From: Myxococcus dinghuensis
GTDB lineage: Bacteria > Myxococcota > Myxococcia > Myxococcales > Myxococcaceae
Direction: 5' to 3'
Length of the DNA stretch: 64,000 nucleotides
Assembly: GCF_024198235.1 (NCBI RefSeq)
Contig: NZ_JAKCFB010000013.1
Coordinates: 152,479 to 216,478 of the forward strand
This document shows, piece after piece, positions 33,173 to 43,357 of the stretch (within the stretch, counting starts at the first letter, position 1; every line of letters begins with the position of its first letter). Both the position numbers and the translations under genes were made by a program. The notes under the pieces were generated by a model. It did not search any database. It worked only from the letters and a program-made list of their open reading frames with translations, and had not been told where the DNA came from.

Positions 33173-33189
33173 CCCTCCGTCCGGAGGGA
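33172..33189 (-). promoter_or_regulatory. Hairpin enclosing the ribosome-binding site of the coiled-coil gene
   Basis: On the minus strand TCCCTCC-GGAC-GGAGGGA ends in the A of the start codon. The only purine-rich Shine-Dalgarno-like stretch is therefore fully paired with an anti-SD copy in a 7-bp stem with a 4-nt loop. If this start is right, translation may be controlled by opening of the hairpin. Confidence 0.4.
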
Positions 33190-33328
33190 GTGCATGATTC
33201 CGCTGCGGAGTCCGGTGCGGGGAAGCAGCTTTCTCCCGCGTTATCCGGGGAAATGCCCATTCGTTTGCATTCTCCCTGGAAAAGGCCCATGAAATTGCGT
33301 CGTCGGGGGGGCCAAGGGGTGCGGTGTC

Positions 33329-36246
<2,918 letters not shown>

Positions 36247-36262
<16 letters not shown>

Positions 36263-36295
36263 GGGCAGAGGAGACGTCCCCAGCCCGCGATGCGC
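36247..36295. terminator. 15-bp stem hairpin overlapping the regulator stop codon (bidirectional terminator)
   Basis: GCGCATCGCGGGCTG (36247-36261) pairs perfectly with 36281-36295 across a 19-nt loop. The stop codon of the TPR/sigma-54 regulator (36260-36262) lies at the stem edge. It could stop transcription of the regulator on the plus strand and the hairpin RNA on the minus strand. No strong U-tract follows on either strand. Confidence 0.6.
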
Positions 36296-36304
36296 CCCGC
36301 CCTG

Positions 36305-36327
36305 TTTCCCCACACCCCTGTGGGAAA
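36305..36327. terminator. Secondary hairpin downstream of the RNA hairpins
   Basis: TTTCCCCACA (36305-36314) and TGTGGGAAA (36319-36327) form a 9-bp stem with one bulge and a CCCC loop in plus-strand terms. It lies 28 bp beyond the last C7-loop hairpin of the minus-strand RNA, so it may be its 3' end. Confidence 0.4.
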
Positions 36328-36354
36328 TCCACGAGGCGACCAGAGGTCACGCTC

Positions 36355-36539
36355 CGGGCCGAGGAGGGGGGGAACCTCGGCCCGAAGCGCAGTACTGCTT
36401 CGACTGGTGCCTCTCAAAGAACACACCCGGGGGTCGAAGAGGGGGGGAGCTTCGACCCAGGGTGCCGGGGCCGCCGGAGCGGCCACCTGGTTCAAGTGGT
36501 GTGTCGCCAGCCTCCTCTCGGAGGTCCGTCGCTCACTGA
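36355..36539 (-). ncRNA. Structured sRNA with twin C7-loop hairpins (Pxr-like)
   Basis: Predicted minus-strand RNA starting near 36539, about 12 nt after a consensus sigma-54 promoter. In transcript order it shows: CCTCC-GAGA-GGAGG (36511-36524, GNRA tetraloop); CCACTT/AGGTGG (36483-36499); GGCCGC-UCCG-GCGGCC (36469-36484, UNCG tetraloop); GGGTCGAAG/CTTCGACCC around loop CTCCCCCCCT (36431-36458); and a 10-bp stem containing GGGCCGAGG/CCTCGGCCC around loop TTCCCCCCCT (36355-36384). The last two are paralogous: stems differ at two positions, each compensated on the other arm (C-G to T-A, G-C to A-T). No ORF or ribosome-binding site fits. From memory, Myxococcus Pxr also has stem-loops with a run of seven C and a sigma-54 promoter; the neighbours here differ, so paralogy or a related RNA is possible. 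The 3' end may extend to 36305 or 36247. Confidence 0.75.
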
Positions 36540-36550
36540 CCATTCGTTAA

Positions 36551-36566
36551 GCACTGGACGTGCCAA
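36551..36566 (-). promoter_or_regulatory. Sigma-54 (-24/-12) promoter
   Basis: Minus strand reads TTGGCACGTCCAGTGCTTA. The GG at 36564-36563 and GC at 36552-36551 are exactly 10 bp apart, and TGGCACG matches the -24 consensus perfectly; the -12 box is GTGCT instead of TTGCA/T. Predicted start near 36539. It drives the hairpin RNA. It needs an enhancer-binding protein, and the adjacent TPR/sigma-54 activator is the obvious candidate. Confidence 0.85.
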
Positions 36567-36567
36567 C

Positions 36568-36786
36568 TCTCGCGGCATTGAAAAGCTTCATCGGAAATCA
36601 TCCAGGCAGGTGGGTAGATGGAGCAGGTGTATCCAATGAGGCCGGGCCCATATCCGATCGACCCTCTCCGGAAATGCCGTGGTGGAGGGCGGGCAGGGAG
36701 GCGAGCAGGTCCGCTCATGGCCGGCGTGAAACTGGATGAGGGGGGCCGGGCAGCGATGGGGCTGGAAGTGGGTTAAGGGGGGCGCC
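36568..36786. other. Intergenic region upstream of the sRNA promoter and heme A synthase gene
   Basis: This 219-bp stretch is somewhat more AT-rich than its surroundings and has no supported gene. It should hold enhancer sites for the sigma-54 promoter and the rightward promoter of the heme A synthase gene. Near-repeats TCGGAAATCATCC (36591-36603) and CCGGAAATGCCGT (36669-36681) are weak candidates for activator sites. Confidence 0.35.
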
Positions 36787-37758
36787 ATGAACCCTGCCCC
36801 CTCCTCCCGCCGGTTCCAGCTCTTCAGTATCGGAGTGCTCGTCTACTCGCTGGGGGTGATTCTGTGGGGCGCGTTCGTCCGGGCGACGGGGTCCGGGGCG
36901 GGCTGTGGGGACCACTGGCCCCACTGCAACGGCATGGTGGTGCCGCGCGAGCCCTCGGTGGCGACGCTCATCGAGTACACCCACCGGGTGACGAGCGGCC
37001 TGGCCATGGTGGCGGCGGTGGCCCTGTGCGTGTGGGGATTGCGCGCCCACGCCAAGGGCCACCCGGTGCGCAAGGCGGCGGTGTGGTCGCTGGTCTTCAT
37101 GGTGACGGAGGCGCTGGTGGGCGCGGGCATCGTCCTGCTCCAGTACGTGGCGCAGAACACGTCCGTCGCCCGGGGCTGGTGGATGGGCATCCACCTGGTG
37201 AACACGTTCCTCCTGGTGGGGGCGCAGACGCTGGTCGTGTGGTTCTCCCGGGGGCGGGCGCCGCTGGCGTGGCGGGGCCAGGGCTGGGTGGCGGCGATGG
37301 TGGGGACGAGCATCGGCGGGCTGCTGCTGCTGGGCGTGAGCGGCGCCATCGCGGCGCTGGGCGACACGCTGTTCCCCGCGACGACGCTGGCGGAGGGCCT
37401 GCGCCAGGACGTCAGCGAGGCGGCGCACATCTTCCTCCAGCTGCGCGTGCTGCACCCGGTGCTGGCGGTGGGCGTGGGCGCGGTGGTGGTGGCGGTGGCC
37501 CGGGGCCTGGCGCGGCTGCGGCCCTCGCGGGACGTGCAGCGGGCGGCGACGGCCATCTCCCTCATCTATGCCCTGCAGTTGGGGGCGGGGCTGGTGAACC
37601 TGGTGTTGCTGGCGCCGGTGTGGATGCAGGTGGTCCACCTGCTCCTGGCGGACCTGGTGTGGATGTCGGTGGTGCGGCTCGGGGCGGCGGGGCTGTCGTC
37701 GGACGCGCCGCGCGCGGTGCCGGCGGGCGCGCCGGTGTCGAGCGCGTCGGCCGTCTAG
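36787..37758 (+). CDS. ctaA: COX15/CtaA-family heme A synthase
   Basis: A 323-aa polytopic membrane protein with about eight helices. The first periplasmic loop has WGAFVRATGSGAGCGDHWPHC, and the next helix carries EYTHRVTSG with a heme-ligand His. A second half repeats the four-helix layout with EAAHIFLQLRVLHPVLAVG. It oxidises heme O to heme A for cytochrome c oxidase. ATG 36787 behind AAGGGGGG. No cyoE/ctaB or cytochrome oxidase genes are adjacent. The C-terminal tail is short and Ala/Val-rich. Confidence 0.9.
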   Translation: MNPAPSSRRFQLFSIGVLVYSLGVILWGAFVRATGSGAGCGDHWPHCNGMVVPREPSVATLIEYTHRVTSGLAMVAAVALCVWGLRAHAKGHPVRKAAVWSLVFMVTEALVGAGIVLLQYVAQNTSVARGWWMGIHLVNTFLLVGAQTLVVWFSRGRAPLAWRGQGWVAAMVGTSIGGLLLLGVSGAIAALGDTLFPATTLAEGLRQDVSEAAHIFLQLRVLHPVLAVGVGAVVVAVARGLARLRPSRDVQRAATAISLIYALQLGAGLVNLVLLAPVWMQVVHLLLADLVWMSVVRLGAAGLSSDAPRAVPAGAPVSSASAV

Positions 37759-37768
37759 CCCGTCCACC

Positions 37769-39385
37769 TCAACGCGACTCGCTCTCCGCGCGCAGCCGCA
37801 GCCCGGTGGGGACGAGGGCGCGGCCCGCGGCCTCGAACAGCCCGCTGACGAGCAGGGCCAGCGCGGCGGCGGGGAGCGCGCCCTCGAGGATGAGGCCCAC
37901 GTCGTCGAGCCGGATGCCGGTGAGGATGGGCTGCCCGTAGCCTCCCGCGCCGACGAGCGCGCCCAGCGTGGCGGTGCCCACGTTGATGACGGCGGCCGTC
38001 TGGACGCCCGCGAGGATGGACGGCGAGGCCATGGGCAGGTCGATGCGCCACAGCCGCGCGTTGGGCGGCAGGCCGAGCGCGTCCGCGGACTCGCGCACCT
38101 CCAGGGGGATGCCCGTGAGGCCCGCGGCCGTGTTCCGGACGATGGGCAGCAGGCTGTAGAGGAACAGCGCGGCGATGGCCGGCTTCGAGCCGATGCCCAG
38201 CAGCGGAATCATCACCACCAGCAGCGCGAGCGAGGGGATGGTCTGGATGACGCCCGCGAGCCCCAGCACGCCCTGCCCCAGCCGGGGCCTGCGCGCGGCG
38301 AGCACACCCAGCGGCACGGCGAGCGCGAGCGCGGCCGAGAGCGAGACGCAGACGAGGAACAGGTGCTCGCGCGTCCGCAGCCACACGCGCGCGGCCAGCC
38401 CGTCTCCGCGCACGTCCGGGGGCGTGACGCCCAGCGTGCTGGAGAGGAAGTCCGCGGAGACGCGGGCCTCGGGGACGCGCTCCAGGCGCGCGCGGGCGTT
38501 GAGCTTCACCATCTCCGCCTCGGACAGCCGGCCCTCCAGCCGTCGCATGGCGGCGAGCGCCCCGGGGGCGCGCGACTCCAGGTCCGCGCGGTAGAGCAGC
38601 ACCGCGTCGTAGGTGGGGAAGTGGTGCAGGTCGTCCTCGAGCACGCGCAGGTGGTACGCGGCGATCTCCGCGTCCGTGGAGTACAGGTCCGTCACCTGGA
38701 TGGAGCCGGCCTCCAGGCCCCGGTAGGCCAGGTCGTGGTCGAGCCCTCGCACGTCGCGCTGCGGGAGCCGGTACGCATCGCGCAGGGCGGGCCAGCCGTC
38801 GCCCCGGTCCATGAACTCGTTGCTGAAGCCGAAGCGCAGCTCCGGATGGTCGCGCAGGTCGGAGATGCGACGGATGCCCAGGCGCTCCGCGTCCGCGGCC
38901 TTCATGCCCAGCGCATAGGTGTTGTTGAAGCCCAGGGGCTGGCTCATGCGCAGCCCCTCGCGCGCCAGGGCCTGCCTCAGCGCCGCGTCGTCGGGCAGCT
39001 TCAGCGACGACAGCAGCTCCTGGCGGAGCGTGCCGGTGTACTCGGGATAGACGTCCAGCTCCCCCCGGCGCAGCGCCTCCCAGAGCACCGTGGTGCCGCC
39101 CAGCTCGCGCCGGTGCTGGACCTGCGCGCCGGTGCTCCGCGCCAGCTCCGCGGCCATGTCCCCGAGGATGACCGACTCCGTGAACTTCTTGGAGCCCACG
39201 CGCACGGTGGGCTCGCCGCCGCCCGCGTCCCGGTTGCGACAGGCACCGAGCGCCAGCATCACCAGGACGAGCACGAAGAGGGCCGGCACGGACCGACGGT
39301 CTCGCCCGCGCGACCATGCACGAACGGACCGCCACCGCTCCGCGCGGAGGGAGGCGCTGGGAGCGGGCACGCCGTCGGGCCTCAT
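37769..39385 (-). CDS. Fused substrate-binding/permease protein of an osmoprotectant-type ABC importer
   Basis: A 538-aa fusion. A signal/lipobox-like segment (FVLVLVMLALGAC, Cys49) precedes an OpuAC/OsmF-type binding domain (about 60-325, VRVGSKKFTESVILGDMAAE, YPEYTGTLRQELL, DLYSTDAEIAAY). A permease domain follows (about 345-535, QTIPSLALLVVMIPLLGIGS; INVGTATLGALVGAGGYGQP). In the OpuF/EgtU fusions I know, the permease comes first; here the order is reversed. Likely ligands are glycine betaine, choline, carnitine or a thiol betaine such as ergothioneine. Its ATG overlaps the ATPase stop by 4 bp (ATGA). Confidence 0.9.
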   Translation of the reverse strand: MRPDGVPAPSASLRAERWRSVRAWSRGRDRRSVPALFVLVLVMLALGACRNRDAGGGEPTVRVGSKKFTESVILGDMAAELARSTGAQVQHRRELGGTTVLWEALRRGELDVYPEYTGTLRQELLSSLKLPDDAALRQALAREGLRMSQPLGFNNTYALGMKAADAERLGIRRISDLRDHPELRFGFSNEFMDRGDGWPALRDAYRLPQRDVRGLDHDLAYRGLEAGSIQVTDLYSTDAEIAAYHLRVLEDDLHHFPTYDAVLLYRADLESRAPGALAAMRRLEGRLSEAEMVKLNARARLERVPEARVSADFLSSTLGVTPPDVRGDGLAARVWLRTREHLFLVCVSLSAALALAVPLGVLAARRPRLGQGVLGLAGVIQTIPSLALLVVMIPLLGIGSKPAIAALFLYSLLPIVRNTAAGLTGIPLEVRESADALGLPPNARLWRIDLPMASPSILAGVQTAAVINVGTATLGALVGAGGYGQPILTGIRLDDVGLILEGALPAAALALLVSGLFEAAGRALVPTGLRLRAESESR

Positions 39386-40134
39386 GCCGCCGCGCCTCCA
39401 CCCGGTGGCGGGCGTTGGGCCTGGATGAAGTGGGTGACGAACGGGTCGGCGGGGCGCGCCTCCAGTTCGGAGAGCGGGCCCTGCTGCACGACGCGGCCGT
39501 CGCGCATGAGCAGGATGGAGTCCCCCAGGAACCCGGCCTCCGCCAGGTCGTGTGTCACCAGCACCACCGTCTTGCGCAGCCGCGCGAAGATGGCGCGCAG
39601 GTCCGCTTGCAGCTCGTGCCGCACGAGCGGGTCCAACGCGCCCAGCGGCTCGTCGAGCAGCAACACGTCCGGGTCCAACATCAACGCGCGCATCAGGGCC
39701 ACGCGCTGTCGCTGCCCTCCCGACAACTGCGCCGGGTAGCGGGACAGCGCCTCGACGGGGAAGCGCGTCAGCTCCACCAGCGTGTCCCGCCGCTGCCTCG
39801 TGCGCTCCGCGGACCAGCGCAGGTGGTGGGCCATGAGGGTGACGTTCTCCTCGCCCGTCAGGTGCGGGAAGAGGCCACCGCCCTGGAGCGCGTAGCCCAC
39901 GCGATGCCGCAGCGCCAGCAAGGCCTTGCCCTCCGGAGGCAGCGGCTGTCCGTCGAAGAGGACGCGCCCCGTGTCCGGTCGGAGCAGCCCATTCAACAGG
40001 CGCACCAGCGTGGACTTCCCGCAGCCGCTCGGCCCCAGCAGGACGGTGGTGCGTCCGGTGGGCAGGCGCAGGGACAGCGGATGCAGCGCCAGGGTCTCGC
40101 CGAAGCGCTTGGACACCTCCTGGAGTTCGTACAC
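39382..40134 (-). CDS. ABC transporter ATP-binding protein (osmoprotectant-type)
   Basis: A 250-aa ATPase with Walker A GPSGCGKST (about 34-42), Q-loop in YALQGGGLFPHLTGEENV, signature LSGGQRQRVALMRAL, Walker B VLLLDEPLGALDP and H-loop VTHDLAEA. It closely resembles OpuCA/ProV-type subunits but has no CBS domains. GTG start at 40134 with GGAGG about 8 bp upstream. First gene of a two-gene importer operon with the fused permease. Solute unknown; betaine-type compounds are the usual cargo. Confidence 0.93.
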   Translation of the reverse strand: MYELQEVSKRFGETLALHPLSLRLPTGRTTVLLGPSGCGKSTLVRLLNGLLRPDTGRVLFDGQPLPPEGKALLALRHRVGYALQGGGLFPHLTGEENVTLMAHHLRWSAERTRQRRDTLVELTRFPVEALSRYPAQLSGGQRQRVALMRALMLDPDVLLLDEPLGALDPLVRHELQADLRAIFARLRKTVVLVTHDLAEAGFLGDSILLMRDGRVVQQGPLSELEARPADPFVTHFIQAQRPPPGGGAAA

Positions 40135-40164
40135 GCGACGTGTCCTCCGTGAGCCGGGCCCTCT

Positions 40165-41142
40165 TCAGGGCCGGGAGAAGGCTCCGTTGCAGACGGAGGG
40201 GAACGCGGGCTCCAGCGCGGGAGGGAAGGCGCACGCGGCGAACAGGGCCCGGTCCACCCACTCCACGGCGCCCGCCCACACCACCAGGGGGCCCTTCTCC
40301 GACGGCACCGTGAAGCGCGCGCAGCGCGTGAAGAGCTGCTCCAGCCGGCAGGACACCTCCTCCACCGGCCCGGCGCCGGGCAACGACTCGCGCAGCTCCG
40401 CGAGGCTCTGCGCCAACCAGCGCTCCGTCACGGCGGTCCGCGCGGGGCGATACACGCTCCAGGTCAGCGACGCGTCCGCGCACTCGATGCGGCCCAGGCG
40501 GCTGGTGGACGCCGTGGGGTGACACCCGGGCGGCACCGCGAGCGCGCGCCACGGGAGCCTCGGCGGCAGCAGCAGCGTGGCCGCGTCCAGCGGCTCCCCC
40601 TCCGGGTCCCCATGCGTCGCGAGATACTCGAACAACTCCAGACACCGCGCGAGCAGCGGGCGCGCGTTCTCCCGCGCCACGCACCCCAGCTCCCGCTGCC
40701 GGCCGAGCCGCCCCGCCACCGACGTGACGTACCCACCCGCGCGACAAGGGCCCGCGGACGCCATGTCGCCCGGCGCCTGGCATTGGGCGAAGCGCGCCGA
40801 GGGCCACGGGCGCCCCGCCAGGGGCAGCTCCCCCTCCACGAAGGCGACGCCCTCCCCCAGCCGCCGCTCGACGCGGGCGCGCGCGCGCGCGAGCACCGGC
40901 CCGACGGGCGCCTCCGCGTGCTCGGATATCCAGAGCGTCAGGTCGCCGCAGCGATAGGTGCGCGAGGCCACGCCGTCCGGGAAGGGCGTGCACCCCTCGA
41001 AGAGCGCGCGGGCCTGGGGCACCAGCGGCCCCGCGGGCGTCGAGCCCTCCGGCGCGACGGGCGGGACCTGGGGCGCGGGTGCCGCGCACGCGCCCAGCAC
41101 GGCGAGCCACCACGCGGCCACCAGCCTGGACGGGGTCCCCAT
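40165..41142 (-). CDS. Lipoprotein of unknown function
   Basis: A 325-aa predicted lipoprotein (signal MGTPSRLVAAWWLAVLGAC, lipid Cys19) followed by a Pro-rich stretch. The mature domain has about a dozen Cys in patterns such as FEGCTPF, YRCGDL and ARCLELFEYL. I recognise no family. Two halves may be related: TYRCGDLTLWISEHAE and RIECADASLTWSVYRP look like a duplicated motif. It lies 30 bp upstream of the ABC ATPase gene on the same strand, so it could be part of that transcript. Start ATG 41142 has a weak ribosome-binding site. Confidence 0.68.
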   Translation of the reverse strand: MGTPSRLVAAWWLAVLGACAAPAPQVPPVAPEGSTPAGPLVPQARALFEGCTPFPDGVASRTYRCGDLTLWISEHAEAPVGPVLARARARVERRLGEGVAFVEGELPLAGRPWPSARFAQCQAPGDMASAGPCRAGGYVTSVAGRLGRQRELGCVARENARPLLARCLELFEYLATHGDPEGEPLDAATLLLPPRLPWRALAVPPGCHPTASTSRLGRIECADASLTWSVYRPARTAVTERWLAQSLAELRESLPGAGPVEEVSCRLEQLFTRCARFTVPSEKGPLVVWAGAVEWVDRALFAACAFPPALEPAFPSVCNGAFSRP

Positions 41143-41285
41143 GCGACGGGGATAGGCACCCGCCACCTGCTCCGTCAACCCACGCGTCCGCGACACGACC
41201 AGCGCCGTACACACGCCAGACGCGGCGCGGGAGCACGACCCGCCCGGGCCGCGCTCCCGCCTCCGGCGCCAGGCCCACGAGGGGC

Positions 41286-41951
41286 TCAGCGGAGGCTCTT
41301 CTCGAGCGCCTTGGCCGCCCCCTCGTTCGCGGTGAGCGACTGGCGCGTCTTGCTCAGCAGCGCGCTGAAGGTGGCGTCGTTCTTGTACTTGTCCATGCCG
41401 TCCTTCACGATCTCCCGCCCCTGCTTGTCGCTCTCGACGACCTGCGACATGAAGGCCTTGTCGAACGCGGCGCCGTTCTTGGTGCGCAGCTTGTCCAGGT
41501 CCTTGCGCGCCTCCTTGATGGCCTTGTCGAGGTGCTTGTCCGTGCCCTTCATCTCCTGGTCGTAGCCCTCCTGCATGCCGCCGGAGCCGCCCGTGCCCTG
41601 CGTCGACGGGCTGGCGAGGTCCACCGAGGACACCTCGATGGACTTGCTGTCCGCCCACGAGCGCAGGTCGCTCAGGTGCTGCTTGCGGTCATCCACCAAC
41701 TGCTGCGCGAACTGGCGGACCTCCGGGTTCTGGGTGCGCTCGAGCGCGATGTTGCCCATCTCGATCTGCTTGGCGTCGAAGAGGGCGAGCTTGCCCACGT
41801 ACTTCTGGCGCTCGGCCGCCGCCGCGCCGATGCGCTTGCCCTCCTCGTGTGTCTCCTTGTCGTTGGCGAGCGCATCGCCCCCCATCATCGGACCGAACAT
41901 CAGCGCCGCCGCCAGGGCAGCGATACCCCCACCGCGATTCATTCGAGCCAT
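41286..41951 (-). CDS. DUF4142 exported protein
   Basis: A 221-aa secreted helical protein. Signal peptide MARMNRGGGIAALAAALMFG, then a ferritin-like four-helix DUF4142 domain: KLALFDAKQIEMGNIALERT, NPEVRQFAQQLVDDRKQHLS, DLRSWADSKSIEV, and later AAFDKAFMSQVVESDKQGRE. Such proteins are often stress-induced in the periplasm; function unknown. A Gly/Ser-rich insert sits between the helix pairs. Start ATG 41951 has GGGAGG about 7 bp upstream. It is divergent from the metalloprotease gene. Confidence 0.9.
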   Translation of the reverse strand: MARMNRGGGIAALAAALMFGPMMGGDALANDKETHEEGKRIGAAAAERQKYVGKLALFDAKQIEMGNIALERTQNPEVRQFAQQLVDDRKQHLSDLRSWADSKSIEVSSVDLASPSTQGTGGSGGMQEGYDQEMKGTDKHLDKAIKEARKDLDKLRTKNGAAFDKAFMSQVVESDKQGREIVKDGMDKYKNDATFSALLSKTRQSLTANEGAAKALEKSLR

Positions 41952-42292
41952 GCCTTGCCTCCCAGGCCAGTGAATGCCCGAAGGTGGGACACACCCCGTC
42001 ACGCGACAACCGACGCACGCTCGACCGCCCCTCCTCCGAGGGCCACGCCCGCCCGCGCCCACCATCCGACACCCACCACCCCCTTCCGGCCCGGCTCGTC
42101 CCTCCGGGGTCCGAATGCCACACATCGTAAATCATTTTTACGCACACACCGGACGAATGGACCACTCATGTCTCACATTTCTCGGTCGAGCCAGGGGGTG
42201 TCGACAAAATATATCGACACACACGGTCATCCATTGACTCTCTCTGATTCGGTCGGGTATCCATTGAATCTCCACCTTCCGAGGAGTTGACA
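41952..42292. promoter_or_regulatory. AT-rich divergent regulatory region with dyads and direct repeats
   Basis: 341 bp with unusually AT-rich tracts for this genome. It contains CGTAAA-TCATT-TTTACG (42126-42142), GTGTCGA-CAAAATATA-TCGACAC (42198-42220), and two ATCCATTGA copies (42229-42237, 42259-42267) exactly 30 bp apart. A sigma-70-like TTGACT (42234-42239) with TATCCA 18 bp later would start the metalloprotease mRNA near 42270, 11 bp before its GAGGAG. No ORF is supported. Confidence 0.5.
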
Positions 42293-43192
42293 ATGATTGG
42301 CAACGTCGCGCGCAGGACGGGTCGTCTCGCTGTGTTTGCGGGTGCACTGATGGCGTTCGCTGGCTGTCAGGGTCCGGCGTCCGAGGCTCCCGCGGAGCCC
42401 GTGGCCGAGCAGCCCGAGGCGTCCGAGCAGGTCAGCGCGCACCGTGGCTGCGCGGCCGTCGAGCCGTCCGCGCAGGAGCGGGCCGACATCGATGCCCTCC
42501 TGGCCAACAACAAGCGCGCCTTCCGCGCGGTGGGCTCGGTGACGGTGCCGACCTACTTCCACGTCATCAACAAGGGCACGGGCATCGCGAACGGCGACAT
42601 CCCCGACTCGCAGATCACCGCCCAGATGAACGTGCTGAACGCCGCCTACGCGAACACGCCGTTCAAGTTCGTGCTCCAGGGCACCGACCGCACCACCAAC
42701 TCCAAGTGGTACGCCCTCTCGGACGGCAGCGCGAACGAGAAGGCCATGAAGAAGGCCCTGCGCAAGGGCGGCAAGGAGTCGCTCAACATCTACTCCGCGA
42801 ACCTGAGCGGCGGCCTCCTGGGCTGGGCGACCTTCCCCTCCAGCTACGCCAGCAACCCCACCTACGACGGCGTGGTCATCCTCTTCAGCAGCGTGCCGGG
42901 CGGCACCGCGTCCCCGTACAACCTGGGCGACACGGGCACGCACGAGGTCGGCCACTGGCTGGGCCTGTACCACACGTTCCAGGGCGGCTGCTCCGGCTCG
43001 GGTGACTCCGTCAGCGACACCCCGGCCGAGGCCTCGCCCGCGTACGGCTGCCCCACGGGCCGCGACACCTGCTCCAGCACGGGCGCCGACCCCATCACCA
43101 ACTTCATGGACTACACGGACGACTCCTGCATGAACTCGTTCACCGCCGGCCAGTCCACGCGCATGGACTCGCTGACGGCGCAGTACCGCTAG
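42293..43192 (+). CDS. Secreted M43-like (pappalysin-type) zinc metalloprotease
   Basis: A 299-aa lipoprotein or secreted protease. Signal ends AFAGC (Cys25) and an Ala/Glu/Pro-rich linker follows. The metzincin motif [11 protein letters not shown] (His217, Glu218, His221, His227) and the downstream Met-turn region [18 protein letters not shown] mark the cytophagalysin/pappalysin group. Conserved Cys pairs ([22 protein letters not shown]) probably form disulphides. ATG 42293 behind GAGGAG. Relatives degrade proteins outside the cell, consistent with predation or scavenging. The long AT-rich promoter suggests regulated expression. Confidence 0.92.
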   Translation: MIGNVARRTGRLAVFAGALMAFAGCQGPASEAPAEPVAEQPEASEQVSAHRGCAAVEPSAQERADIDALLANNKRAFRAVGSVTVPTYFHVINKGTGIANGDIPDSQITAQMNVLNAAYANTPFKFVLQGTDRTTNSKWYALSDGSANEKAMKKALRKGGKESLNIYSANLSGGLLGWATFPSSYASNPTYDGVVILFSSVPGGTASPYNLGDTGTHEVGHWLGLYHTFQGGCSGSGDSVSDTPAEASPAYGCPTGRDTCSSTGADPITNFMDYTDDSCMNSFTAGQSTRMDSLTAQYR

Positions 43193-43201
43193 TCCGCACC
43201 T

Positions 43202-43256
43202 CGACATCCCGAAGATGTCGGCCCGGCGCCGGAGTCTCCCCACGGAGGCTCCGGCG
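43202..43256 (+). terminator. Double hairpin after the metalloprotease gene
   Basis: CGACATC/GATGTCG (43202-43220, loop CCGAA) is followed by a 13-bp stem with one mismatch or G-U pair, CGCCGGAG-T-CTCC / GGAG-G-CTCCGGCG (43227-43256, loop CCAC). A short T-containing tail (TCGTCGTTTGA) follows. This is the best rho-independent-like terminator in the window. Confidence 0.65.
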
Positions 43257-43357
43257 TCGTCGTTTGATGCCTCCTCCCACGCACGTTCCCCCACGCATTG
43301 CCCCCTCCCCGCCGCGCCCCTAGTCTCCAGGTCTTCACCGCTTTAAAAGGAAAAGCC

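Noticed and set aside
36355..36458. The two G7/C7 hairpins as plain transcription terminators
   Set aside because: They have 10-nt loops, no T-tract on either strand, occur as compensated twins and are preceded by a sigma-54 promoter and tetraloop hairpins, so a functional RNA explains them better.
37769..41278. An 1169-aa minus-strand frame spanning the ABC importer and the lipoprotein
   Set aside because: Upstream of ATG 39385 it is out of frame with the ABC ATPase (39382-40134) and the lipoprotein, both of which have clear motifs.
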